This document shows positions 8,182 through 14,988 of a DNA stretch of 27,723 nucleotides, in pieces. The position numbers and the translations under genes are program-made. Numbering within the stretch: position 1 is the first letter of the stretch; every line of letters starts with the position of its first letter. This DNA comes from CAZAPG01 sp964486935 (GTDB lineage: Bacteria; Chloroflexota; Anaerolineae; 4572-78; J111): the NCBI GenBank assembly GCA_964486935.1, contig CAZAPG010000070.1, forward strand, positions 1-27,723. Reading direction: 5' to 3'. The notes beneath the pieces were generated by a model. That model worked only from the letters and a program-made list of their open reading frames with translations, was not told the DNA's origin and did not search any database.

Positions 8182-8232
8182 GTAATTGGTGATTGGTAAT
8201 TGGTGATTACGATTTGCTAATAACCAATTACC
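8182..8232. repeat. AT-rich GTAATTGGTGATT repeat with inverted copy
   Basis: Two tandem 14-base units (8182-8195 and 8196-8209) differ only in the last base. GGTAATTGGT (8195-8204) has an exact inverted copy, ACCAATTACC, at 8223-8232. It lies between the divergent zinc-finger and permease genes. A relative containing TTAGTAATTGG lies at 20245-20294, so this is probably a dispersed short repeat. It may supply AT-rich sequence for promoters but has no proven role. Confidence 0.65.
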
Positions 8233-8300
8233 GCTACGCCAAGTTTAACACAAAATCACAAGTCGGCAAAGTGTGTTATGAATTTCACTGCCCCATCACT

Positions 8301-8328
8301 TTGTCATTTGTTACAACTTCGGTACAAT
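8301..8328 (+). promoter_or_regulatory. Strong sigma70-type promoter for the FtsX-like permease
   Basis: TTGTCA (8301-8306, 5 of 6) and TACAAT (8323-8328, 5 of 6) are separated by 16 bases. Transcription should begin about seven bases after the -10, at or next to base 8336, which is the first base of the GTG start codon. The mRNA would then have essentially no leader. Confidence 0.65.
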
Positions 8329-8335
8329 TTCAGGC

Positions 8336-11335
8336 GTGACTCTAAAATACGTGCTCAAAAGCCTCAGCCGGCGCAAAATCAGAACCATTCTCATGCTCCT
8401 GGCCCTGATTGTGGGCGTGGGCGCGCTGGTGGCCCTTAACGCCACGGTTGACACCTACGAGCGTTTCTACCTGGCCACCATCAGCAACAGCGCCGGCGAT
8501 TATGACCTGGTAATCACCAAAACCGAAATTGAACCCAACCTGCTCATGGATGAGCATCTCATCGCCACGGTGCAAACAATTGTGCCCAACGCCAAACGCA
8601 TTGTGCCCCGCATTCAGGGCGTGGTGGATGTGGATGTAGCGCGGACCGACCAGATAGCGACTGTCGATGATTCGCCCGCCGTGGCCAGCACCGGCGCCGA
8701 GTTTGCCCCCGCGCCCGGCAATCTTTCGGTTGCTACAGGGGATAACTCGCCCTCAGCCCCTCCCGCTGAGGGGGAAGATGGGGGGGGAACGCATGGCAGC
8801 GCCCAATTTATTGCTCTTGACCCCCAAATTGACGACCTGGGCAACTTTGAGGTGGTCAGCGGCACCATCAATCTGGAGCCGGGTTACGCCGTGGTGCTGC
8901 AAGAAACCGCCGATACCTTTGGCCTGGCCCCCGGCGCTACCTTTGACATCAGCTACGCTCTGCCCATCCCCCGCCAAAAGGGCGTCGAGAGCGCCTCGGA
9001 GGTGAGCACCCGCCGGGCCAGAACCACGCTGACCGTGAGCGGCGTGGCCCTGCAACGGGGCGTCACCGGGCGCGAGGATAACGACGGCGTGCTGGTCAAT
9101 TTGAATTACACCCAACAATGGCTGAGGCTGCCCGGCCAGGCCGAGCGCATTGTGGTGGCCTTTGATGAGGGCATTTACAGCAATAACGACCCGCAGGCCG
9201 CCGCCTTTGAAGCCCGCCGCCTGGCCGAAAAAATTCAGGCCGAACTTGGCGAGTCGTACAGCTACAGCCTGCCCCGCGCCACCACCCTGAGCAATACCTT
9301 TGAAGCCTTCATCTTTTTTCAGGCGCTGGTTTCTATTTACGGGCTGCTCTCGCTGAGTGTGGTGGGGCTGCTGGTCCGCACCATGGTGATGACCAACGTG
9401 CGCGAGCAAACCCGCGATTTGGCTCTGTTTCGCATTTTGGGCGCGCCGCGCCGCTATCTGTTCTCGCTGGTGGCGGTGGAGGTGGCTGCGCTGGGCGTGG
9501 TGGGTATTGGGCTGGGGTCTATTGGCGGGCAAGCCCTGACCAACACGGTTATTGTGCCGCTCATAGCCGAGCAGGCCGGCGTGCCGGTGGCCGATATTCC
9601 GCTGGTTTCGCCCCAGGCAATGCTGCTGTCGATTGCCACGGCCACGGTGGTGCTGATTATCAGCGCCTACGCCCCGGCTCGCCGCGCCGCCGGCACCAAA
9701 ATTATGTACGCCATTAACCCCGGCGTGGCCGAAGGGTTAGGCCTGGATGACCTGGCCAAACTCCGCGAGCGGCGGGTCAATTTTAAAATTTTTCGCGGCG
9801 GGGTAATCACCCTGTTTTACCCGGCGCTCATCTTTTTTGTGTTTCCGCTGGCCTTTACCTTTGGCGTGCTGTGGCTGCAAGCCTCGCTCATTTTTGGCTC
9901 GCTGCTGCTGCTGATTGTCGGCACCTCGCTGCTCTTTTTTCCCATCACGCTACCCATGGAACGGCTGCTCATTGGCCTGATTAGCCTGGTAGCCGCCAGG
10001 GTGGGCTACTTTGCCCGGCGCAACGTTAGCCGAGGCTCAAACCGCAACACGCTCATTAGCCTGATGATTGTGATTAGCGCCACCCTGCCCACCTTTTTTG
10101 CCACAACTTTAGCCATTGAAACGGCCAACACCACCACCGATGTGCGGTTACGCAACGGCGCGCCGCTGGTTCTACGCAAATCTGGCGCGGTACAGGTGCA
10201 GCAGCGCAACGGCCCCGGCCCACCCCGCGAAGATGAAACACCGGCAGAGGTCAAAAATCGCTTTACGCGGGAACTGCTGGCCGAACTGCGGGCCGACGGG
10301 GCGCTTGGCCCCAACGTGGCCGTCACCTACCGGTTCGACACCCAAATCAAAGATGCAGTTGGCCTGCGTAACGTGGGCGCGCGGGTCTACGGGCTGGATG
10401 GGAGTCTGGCCGACATCACCTACACCGAGGGCATCGAGTGGATTGCCGGCGGGCCGGATAGCTTTGCCCAGATACAGGCCGACCCTGACGCCGTGATTGT
10501 GAGCCAGGGGCTATCCGAATTTTTTGAGCGCGGTGTGGGCGACACCCTGCGCCTGAAAGGAGAAGGGCTGGACCACGAGCGGGTGGTGCGCATTGTAGGC
10601 GTGCTGGGGCGCTTCTCCGGCTTTGACGGCTTTACCTCCAAACGCACCTGGGCCGAAGATGGCCGCACCGACCTGTTTCTCAACGAAACCGCCTTTCGGG
10701 AGCTGACCCGCGACCCGCTGACCGGCCCCTACGACCCTGCCTACCCGGTTTTTGAACGATTGATGGCCGCGCCTAACCTGCGACCGGGAATTATCGGTTT
10801 GCCGGAAGATGTTGGCAAGGCAGCCATTGCCCAGGTTGCCGCCGATATCCGCAAGCAGTACGGCCTGACCGAGCAGGTAAGCGCCCGCTCCACGCCGGAG
10901 GATATCGAGACGGCGCAGGCCAACGCCGAGCAGATTCGGGTGGTGATTGTGGTGCTGACCAGCATCAGCTTTATTTTGGCCATTTTTGGGGTATTTGTAG
11001 TGACGTATATTTCGGTGTACACCCGCCGGGCCGAGATTTTTATGCTCAAGGCCATTGGCGACTCGAACCGCCACCTGTTTGGCATGTTCCTGAGCGAGGC
11101 GCTGATAATGACCCTCAGCGCCACCTTAACCGGCATTGTGGCCGGGGTGCTGCTGGGTTACGTCTTCCGCTACTCCAACGCTTTCAGCAGCGAGACGCCC
11201 ACCGTGCCCGCTTTTGACACACTGGTAACGCCGGCCATGCTCACCCTGATGATTTTGGCCGCCCTGGTCAGTACCTTGTTTGCCACCTGGAACTACCTGC
11301 GCCGCACGGCCATCGAGATTATGCGGATGATCTAA
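8336..11335 (+). CDS. FtsX/MacB-type ABC transporter permease
   Basis: 999 residues with a GTG start; the sequence from the first codon (TLKYVLKSLSRRKIRTILM) is the classic N-terminus of this family, which fixes the start. About ten membrane segments are visible: near 16-36, then three at 325-450 (first FtsX domain), two at 490-538, one at 575-593, and three at 868-985 (second FtsX domain). Large extracytoplasmic domains lie at about 40-320 and 600-865. Two FtsX cores in one chain match the large permeases of lipoprotein-releasing, macrolide or peptide-export ABC systems, which need a separate LolD/MacB-like ATPase; none is encoded in this window. Residues about 112-155 form a Pro/Ala/Gly-rich insertion encoded partly by a GC-rich hairpin. 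No Shine-Dalgarno spacing is possible because the promoter abuts the start codon. The substrate is unknown. Confidence 0.9.
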   Translation: MTLKYVLKSLSRRKIRTILMLLALIVGVGALVALNATVDTYERFYLATISNSAGDYDLVITKTEIEPNLLMDEHLIATVQTIVPNAKRIVPRIQGVVDVDVARTDQIATVDDSPAVASTGAEFAPAPGNLSVATGDNSPSAPPAEGEDGGGTHGSAQFIALDPQIDDLGNFEVVSGTINLEPGYAVVLQETADTFGLAPGATFDISYALPIPRQKGVESASEVSTRRARTTLTVSGVALQRGVTGREDNDGVLVNLNYTQQWLRLPGQAERIVVAFDEGIYSNNDPQAAAFEARRLAEKIQAELGESYSYSLPRATTLSNTFEAFIFFQALVSIYGLLSLSVVGLLVRTMVMTNVREQTRDLALFRILGAPRRYLFSLVAVEVAALGVVGIGLGSIGGQALTNTVIVPLIAEQAGVPVADIPLVSPQAMLLSIATATVVLIISAYAPARRAAGTKIMYAINPGVAEGLGLDDLAKLRERRVNFKIFRGGVITLFYPALIFFVFPLAFTFGVLWLQASLIFGSLLLLIVGTSLLFFPITLPMERLLIGLISLVAARVGYFARRNVSRGSNRNTLISLMIVISATLPTFFATTLAIETANTTTDVRLRNGAPLVLRKSGAVQVQQRNGPGPPREDETPAEVKNRFTRELLAELRADGALGPNVAVTYRFDTQIKDAVGLRNVGARVYGLDGSLADITYTEGIEWIAGGPDSFAQIQADPDAVIVSQGLSEFFERGVGDTLRLKGEGLDHERVVRIVGVLGRFSGFDGFTSKRTWAEDGRTDLFLNETAFRELTRDPLTGPYDPAYPVFERLMAAPNLRPGIIGLPEDVGKAAIAQVAADIRKQYGLTEQVSARSTPEDIETAQANAEQIRVVIVVLTSISFILAIFGVFVVTYISVYTRRAEIFMLKAIGDSNRHLFGMFLSEALIMTLSATLTGIVAGVLLGYVFRYSNAFSSETPTVPAFDTLVTPAMLTLMILAALVSTLFATWNYLRRTAIEIMRMI
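8750..8772. repeat. GC-rich inverted repeat inside the permease gene
   Basis: CCCTCAG (8750-8756) and CTGAGGG (8766-8772) are exact inverted copies around a 9-base loop, followed by a poly-G run at 8780-8787. It encodes the low-complexity PSAPPAEGEDGGG segment and looks like a short repeat inserted in frame in a tolerant loop. Confidence 0.45.
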
Positions 11336-11360
11336 CCCACTATAATCAGGAGACAAACCA

Positions 11361-11723
11361 ATGCCAACCGACCCAATTCCAATAGCCTGTAATTTTACCG
11401 CCATTGACCGCGAGCATCGAGAGCAGCACATGGCCACTACGCAACAGCTGTTTGAGCAGGTTGAAGCCGTGCGCGAACTGCCAAATGGATATGCATTCCG
11501 CCTGCCCAACAACACCGATACTTTTCTCCAGGCGGCTTGCTTTATAGCCCACGAACGAGACTGCTGTCCCTTTTTTCATTTTGAAATGGCGCTGGAACCG
11601 GCCGGCGGCCCCTTCTGGCTGCGGTTGACCGGCCGGGAGGGGGTTAAACAATTTGTGTGGGCAGAATTTGGCCCGCGCCTGAACGAGGCCGCCGCGCAAG
11701 CCGCCCAACCCGACCGGTTCTGA
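11361..11723 (+). CDS. Small conserved Cys-Cys protein, unknown function
   Basis: 120 residues, soluble, with no signal peptide. An AGGAG site (11349-11353) seven bases before the ATG supports the start. Notable features are C10 in IACNF, C60, and the adjacent pair C68-C69 in HERDCCPFFHFEM, followed by GPFWLRLTGREGVKQFV. The pattern of an early Cys, then ER-x-CC-x-F-F and a closing L-x-GxEGV strand, recurs in many small bacterial proteins I have seen annotated only as hypothetical, sometimes near metal-responsive genes. Metal binding or thiol chemistry is therefore a guess. It begins 25 bases after the permease stop, so it may share the permease transcript. Its last 80 bases overlap the 3' end of the opposite-strand membrane-protein gene. 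Confidence 0.75.
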   Translation: MPTDPIPIACNFTAIDREHREQHMATTQQLFEQVEAVRELPNGYAFRLPNNTDTFLQAACFIAHERDCCPFFHFEMALEPAGGPFWLRLTGREGVKQFVWAEFGPRLNEAAAQAAQPDRF

Positions 11724-12231
11724 TAAATTGCCATAGCTCCAGCCATCGGTACAATTTGTGCCGGTACACAAACCAGCCCAGATAGGCCACGGCCAAAACT
11801 TCTACCACCCACACCTGCGGGTAGCGCGTAACAATATCCAGGTAAACGTTGACCATCTCCTGCGGCGTGTTCATGGGTTTGTATTCCCAAAAAACATTCC
11901 AGCCAAAAAGCGGCCACCAGAAAGATTCGGTGTGGTTCCACATTCTATCCAGCAGCAGGTGGGCGTTAAAGGCCAGCACATACGGCAACCCGCTGCGCCA
12001 AAAGAGCAGCGCCGCCAGCAGCACGGCGAGATTCAGCAGCAGGCTGTGGGCCACAAGCTGGCTGGTATGGGCGTCGGTAAAAATTAAAATAGCCAGCGGC
12101 TTGTCGATAAAATCCGGCAGCAGCGAGCAGGCCGCCAGCAGGCGATAATCTACATGAGCCGGGCGGGATTTATTTTTTTGCAGCGTTTGAGCAACGCCCC
12201 AGGTAACAGCCACGTGGCCGGGAGGCATCAT
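11644..12231 (-). CDS. YdjM/DUF457-like membrane-bound putative metal-dependent hydrolase
   Basis: 195 residues with several membrane segments. The family pattern is visible: H6 in PPGHVAVTWG, LPDFIDKP with D40 and D43, H62 in AHSLLLN, and H91/D95 in NAHLLLDRMW. These His/Asp residues in and near membrane helices are the presumed metal ligands of the YdjM/DUF457 family, which is annotated as putative membrane-bound hydrolase without a firm substrate. The C-terminus is Arg-rich. Two ATGs lie in tandem (12231 and 12228), with GGAG about eight bases upstream. The gene is convergent with the Cys-Cys protein, and 80 bases of coding sequence overlap. The family call is moderately confident; the enzymatic role is unproven. 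Confidence 0.72.
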   Translation of the reverse strand: MMPPGHVAVTWGVAQTLQKNKSRPAHVDYRLLAACSLLPDFIDKPLAILIFTDAHTSQLVAHSLLLNLAVLLAALLFWRSGLPYVLAFNAHLLLDRMWNHTESFWWPLFGWNVFWEYKPMNTPQEMVNVYLDIVTRYPQVWVVEVLAVAYLGWFVYRHKLYRWLELWQFIRTGRVGRLARRPRSGAGQILPTQIV

Positions 12232-12317
12232 AAGTTTAGCTCCGGGTGGGGTAATGAAATGACAGGGAACAATTTCCAGAGCAGAGTTTTACCGAAAAAT
12301 CAGCGCGATGTCAAACC

Positions 12318-12345
12318 TTGTGTTTTTATATGAATCAACTATTAT
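12318..12345 (+). promoter_or_regulatory. Candidate promoter of the membrane/lipid gene run
   Basis: TTGTGT (12318-12323, 4 of 6) and TATTAT (12340-12345, 5 of 6) are separated by 16 bases, in the 147-base divergent gap, about 33 bases before the start codon at 12379. Spacing and position are good, but the motif match is moderate. Confidence 0.45.
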
Positions 12346-12378
12346 TTCAGCAAGGCAATAAATTTTTGGGAGGATTCA

Positions 12379-12744
12379 ATGCGTTACTTAATTATCAGAT
12401 GGATTATTCTGGCCGTGGCTATTGCTTTTACCGCCTGGTTGATGCCGGGGGTTCAAATTCACGGCAATTATTGGGTAAACCTGTTCATTATTTCGGCGGT
12501 GTTTGGATTGGTCAACGCCATCATCCGGCCCGTTATCTTCCTGCTCACCTGCCCGCTGATTATTCTAACCCTGGGGCTGTTTACCCTGGTCATCAATGCG
12601 CTGATGCTGTCGCTTACGGCCTGGCTGCTGCCCGGTATGTTTACTGTTAGTGGTTTTTGGACCACCTTTTTTGCGGCGTTAATCATCAGCATTGTGTCGG
12701 GCCTGTTGAGCGCCTTTGTGTATGATAAATCCAGCCACTGGTAA
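12379..12744 (+). CDS. YvlD-like four-helix membrane protein (phage holin 4 family)
   Basis: 121 residues with four hydrophobic segments near 4-20, 32-52, 56-78 and 88-112. The start MRYLIIRWIILAVAIAFTAWLMPG and the VFGLVNAIIRPVIFLLTCPLIILTLGLF-type core match the YvlD/Mycobacterial four-TMS holin-superfamily-IV proteins. Members are usually chromosomal genes in envelope-related operons rather than phage lysis genes, and there are no phage genes around this one. A GGGAGG site (12368-12373) lies five bases before the ATG. It is 8 bases upstream of the cardiolipin synthase gene, so co-transcription is very likely. The precise role is unknown. Confidence 0.85.
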   Translation: MRYLIIRWIILAVAIAFTAWLMPGVQIHGNYWVNLFIISAVFGLVNAIIRPVIFLLTCPLIILTLGLFTLVINALMLSLTAWLLPGMFTVSGFWTTFFAALIISIVSGLLSAFVYDKSSHW

Positions 12745-12752
12745 GGTTTACT

Positions 12753-14210
12753 TTGAGCCTGTTGATTGTTATCATCCTGGCCTTTTTTGCCATTTACACC
12801 CTTGCTGTGGCCGGATTTATTATTTTAGATAATCGCAGCCCGCAATCCACATTTGCCTGGCTGTTTCTGTTTATTATTCTGCCCATCTTTGGGGTGCTGA
12901 TTTACATTTTTTTTGGCCGCAACTTAAAGGTTTTCAGCAAACAAAACCAGTTGGTCAAGCAGGGCGCCGGCATCGACCTGAGCCGGGACCTGGCCCATAT
13001 TACCGCCCGCCACGATGAGTATATTCACCGGCTGGCCGGCGAAAAACCGGCCTCGCACAAAAAAAAGCTGCTGGAGTTAGGCCACCGAAACGCCAGCTCA
13101 TTGCTAACCGGCTGCAACGAGCCGGAAATTTTGCAAGACGCTTCAGAAAAATACCCCCGCTTACTGCAAGATTTGCAATGCGCCCAACACTCCATCCACA
13201 TGGAATATTACATTTGGACCGAAGACGAATTTACCCATCAGGTCAAAGATATCCTGATTGAGCGGGCCAGGGCCGGCGTTGAAGTTCGCTGCTTGTACGA
13301 TGCTGTGGGCGGCAAAATGAGCTATAGCTACCTGAATGAACTAACCCAGGCCGGCGTTCAAATTTTGCCCTATCTGGAATACAGAAAATTGACCACGCTG
13401 CACACCATTAACCACCGCAGCCACCGCAAAATAGTCATTATCGATGGAAAAATTGGCTACATTGGCGGCCTCAATTTAGATAATGACCAGCTCGATGGCG
13501 GGCGCTATTTTGATTGCTGGCGCGACACCCACCTGCGCATTCGGGGCGAAGCCGCGCTGGCCCTGCAAGCCATCTTTGCTATTAGCTGGTACAATACCAC
13601 CCAGGAAAAAATATCCGGGCCGAACTATTTTCCGCGGGTGGGCCAGGAAGTCAGCAACTTTCTCCCTATTCAAATCACCACCGCCGGCCCAGACTCGCAA
13701 TGGGGCGCTATCCGGCAACTCTATTTTTTCATGATTATGTCTGCCCAAAAAAAGGTCTATATCCAATCCCCCTTTTTTATTCCCGATGAAACTGTTGCCG
13801 AAGCCATCAAAGCCGTATCGCTGGCGGGCGTCGAGGTAAAAATAATGTGTACCCCCAGGGGGACAACCTACACCATCCCTTATTGGGCCGCCAACACTTA
13901 CTTTGCCGATATGGCCCGGGCCGGCGTAAAAATTTTTCTGTACCAAAAAGGTTATTTTCATCCCAAAACGCTCAACATTGATAATGCGGTTTGTACTATT
14001 GGCACCGCCAATATGGATATTCGCAGTTTCAACCTTAACTACGAAGCCATCGCCGTAATTTTTGACGAGCAAAAGGCAACCGAGCTGGAGCAGGATTTTT
14101 TGAACGATTTGCAGCATTGCAGCGAATGGACCCTGGAAGCGTACCTGGAGCGCAACGTTTTTGTGCGGCTGCGCGACTCGATTGCCAGATTGGCCTCGCC
14201 GCTGCTGTAA
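12753..14210 (+). CDS. cls: Cardiolipin synthase (PLD superfamily)
   Basis: 485 residues from a TTG start, with AAGG six bases before it partly overlapping the previous stop codon. Two N-terminal membrane helices (about 2-24 and 33-54) are followed by two phospholipase-D catalytic halves. The HKD motifs are complete: H224-x-K226-x4-D231 and H403-x-K405-x4-D410. Each is followed by the expected GG/GT-N context (IGGLN, IGTANMD). The enzyme joins two phosphatidylglycerol molecules into cardiolipin plus glycerol at the cytoplasmic membrane. Length matches bacterial ClsA-type enzymes of about 480-490 residues. It sits in a same-strand run with a YvlD-like protein upstream and a GT2 glycosyltransferase downstream, which suggests a role in membrane composition. 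The alternative, a different PLD-type phosphatidyltransferase, is less likely given the N-terminal helices. Confidence 0.93.
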   Translation: MSLLIVIILAFFAIYTLAVAGFIILDNRSPQSTFAWLFLFIILPIFGVLIYIFFGRNLKVFSKQNQLVKQGAGIDLSRDLAHITARHDEYIHRLAGEKPASHKKKLLELGHRNASSLLTGCNEPEILQDASEKYPRLLQDLQCAQHSIHMEYYIWTEDEFTHQVKDILIERARAGVEVRCLYDAVGGKMSYSYLNELTQAGVQILPYLEYRKLTTLHTINHRSHRKIVIIDGKIGYIGGLNLDNDQLDGGRYFDCWRDTHLRIRGEAALALQAIFAISWYNTTQEKISGPNYFPRVGQEVSNFLPIQITTAGPDSQWGAIRQLYFFMIMSAQKKVYIQSPFFIPDETVAEAIKAVSLAGVEVKIMCTPRGTTYTIPYWAANTYFADMARAGVKIFLYQKGYFHPKTLNIDNAVCTIGTANMDIRSFNLNYEAIAVIFDEQKATELEQDFLNDLQHCSEWTLEAYLERNVFVRLRDSIARLASPLL

Positions 14211-14225
14211 AATCAAAATTAATGA

Positions 14226-14258
14226 AGACCTCAAAGGTTTTTGAAACCTTTGAGATCT
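14226..14258. repeat. Palindromic hairpin between cls and the GT2 gene
   Basis: CTCAAAGGTTT (14230-14240) and AAACCTTTGAG (14244-14254) are perfect inverted copies with a 3-base loop. AGA/TCT extends the stem past one mismatch to 14226-14258. No U-tract follows, so it is not a classical terminator. It resembles a dispersed intergenic palindrome and may tune read-through or mRNA stability. Confidence 0.6.
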
Positions 14259-14277
14259 GGAGTAGCTCCAAAGAAAG

Positions 14278-14988
14278 ATGTTAATGGTGGCAAATAACAA
14301 GAACAACGGCGCCAACGTGCTGGCCCTCATCCCCGCCTACAACGAGGCCGGCCGGATTGCCGGCGTAGTTGCAAACGCCTGCCGTTACCTGCCGGTGCTG
14401 GTGGTAGATGACGGCTCGCAAGACGATACCGCCCAAAAAGCAGAAAGCGCCGGGGCGATGGTGCTCAAACAAACTCCTAACCAGGGTAAAGGCGCGGCGC
14501 TGCAAGCGGGGTTTCGCTGGGCCATCAAGCGCGCCTATCAGGCGGTGATCACCCTGGATGCCGATGGCCAGCACGACCCGGCGGAAATTCCCCAATTTTT
14601 GCAACTGTACCAGGCCACCCAGGCCGACCTGATTATTGGCCGGCGAGATTTTAACCAAATGCCGCCCCTGCGCCGGCTGGCCAACTGGCTGGGCGGCCTC
14701 ACCTACTCCTGGGCTGTCGGCCAGCGCATCCCCGATAACCAATCGGGCTATCGCCTCATCAGCCGCCGGTTGATAGAAATTATTTTGACCAGCCGGGAAC
14801 AGGGCTTTGAGTTTGAAGTAGAGATGATTACCACCTGCGTGCGGCGCGGCTTCAAACTGGCCTGGACTCCTATCCGCACCATCTACGCCGGAGAGTCCAG
14901 CCATATTAACCCCATCCGTCATGCGCAAAACTTTACGCGGATACTGTGGCAAACGCGCCGCGCCGCCAAACGCCTGCCAGAGGAATAA
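14278..14988 (+). CDS. GT2 glycosyltransferase (dolichyl-phosphate-mannose-synthase-like)
   Basis: 236 residues, GT-A fold with no membrane anchor. The fold starts at ALIPAYNEAGRI (16-27). The nucleotide-binding DDGS is at 44-47, the metal-binding DADGQHDP at 94-101 (D94/D96), GRRDF at 121-125, and SGYR at 156-159. This pattern matches the DPM1-like subgroup that transfers a sugar from a nucleotide sugar to a polyprenyl-phosphate or another lipid acceptor. The donor and acceptor cannot be read here. The stop codon overlaps the ATG of the next gene by one base (TAATG), so translation is coupled to the AarF/UbiB protein. The palindrome just upstream separates it from cls. An ATG two codons further on is an alternative start. 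Confidence 0.87.
   Translation: MLMVANNKNNGANVLALIPAYNEAGRIAGVVANACRYLPVLVVDDGSQDDTAQKAESAGAMVLKQTPNQGKGAALQAGFRWAIKRAYQAVITLDADGQHDPAEIPQFLQLYQATQADLIIGRRDFNQMPPLRRLANWLGGLTYSWAVGQRIPDNQSGYRLISRRLIEIILTSREQGFEFEVEMITTCVRRGFKLAWTPIRTIYAGESSHINPIRHAQNFTRILWQTRRAAKRLPEE

Noticed and set aside
8753..9532. A 259-codon open frame on the minus strand
   Set aside because: It is antisense to the FtsX-like permease, His/Gln/Gly-rich, with no motif or ribosome-binding site.
11341..11346. A perfect TATAAT before the Cys-Cys protein gene
   Set aside because: No acceptable -35 element lies 16-18 bases upstream, and the site is directly after the permease stop. Read-through from the permease promoter is simpler.
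12318..12650. A 110-codon plus-strand frame overlapping the YvlD-like gene
   Set aside because: It lacks a ribosome-binding site and overlaps a well-supported four-helix membrane protein in another frame.
12379..12744. A holin as a sign of prophage
   Set aside because: Members of this YvlD-like family are common chromosomal genes, and no lysin, integrase, capsid or terminase gene lies nearby.
13476..14330. A 284-codon open frame on the minus strand
   Set aside because: It is antisense to cardiolipin synthase, whose HKD motifs are complete. The antisense product has no recognisable motifs.
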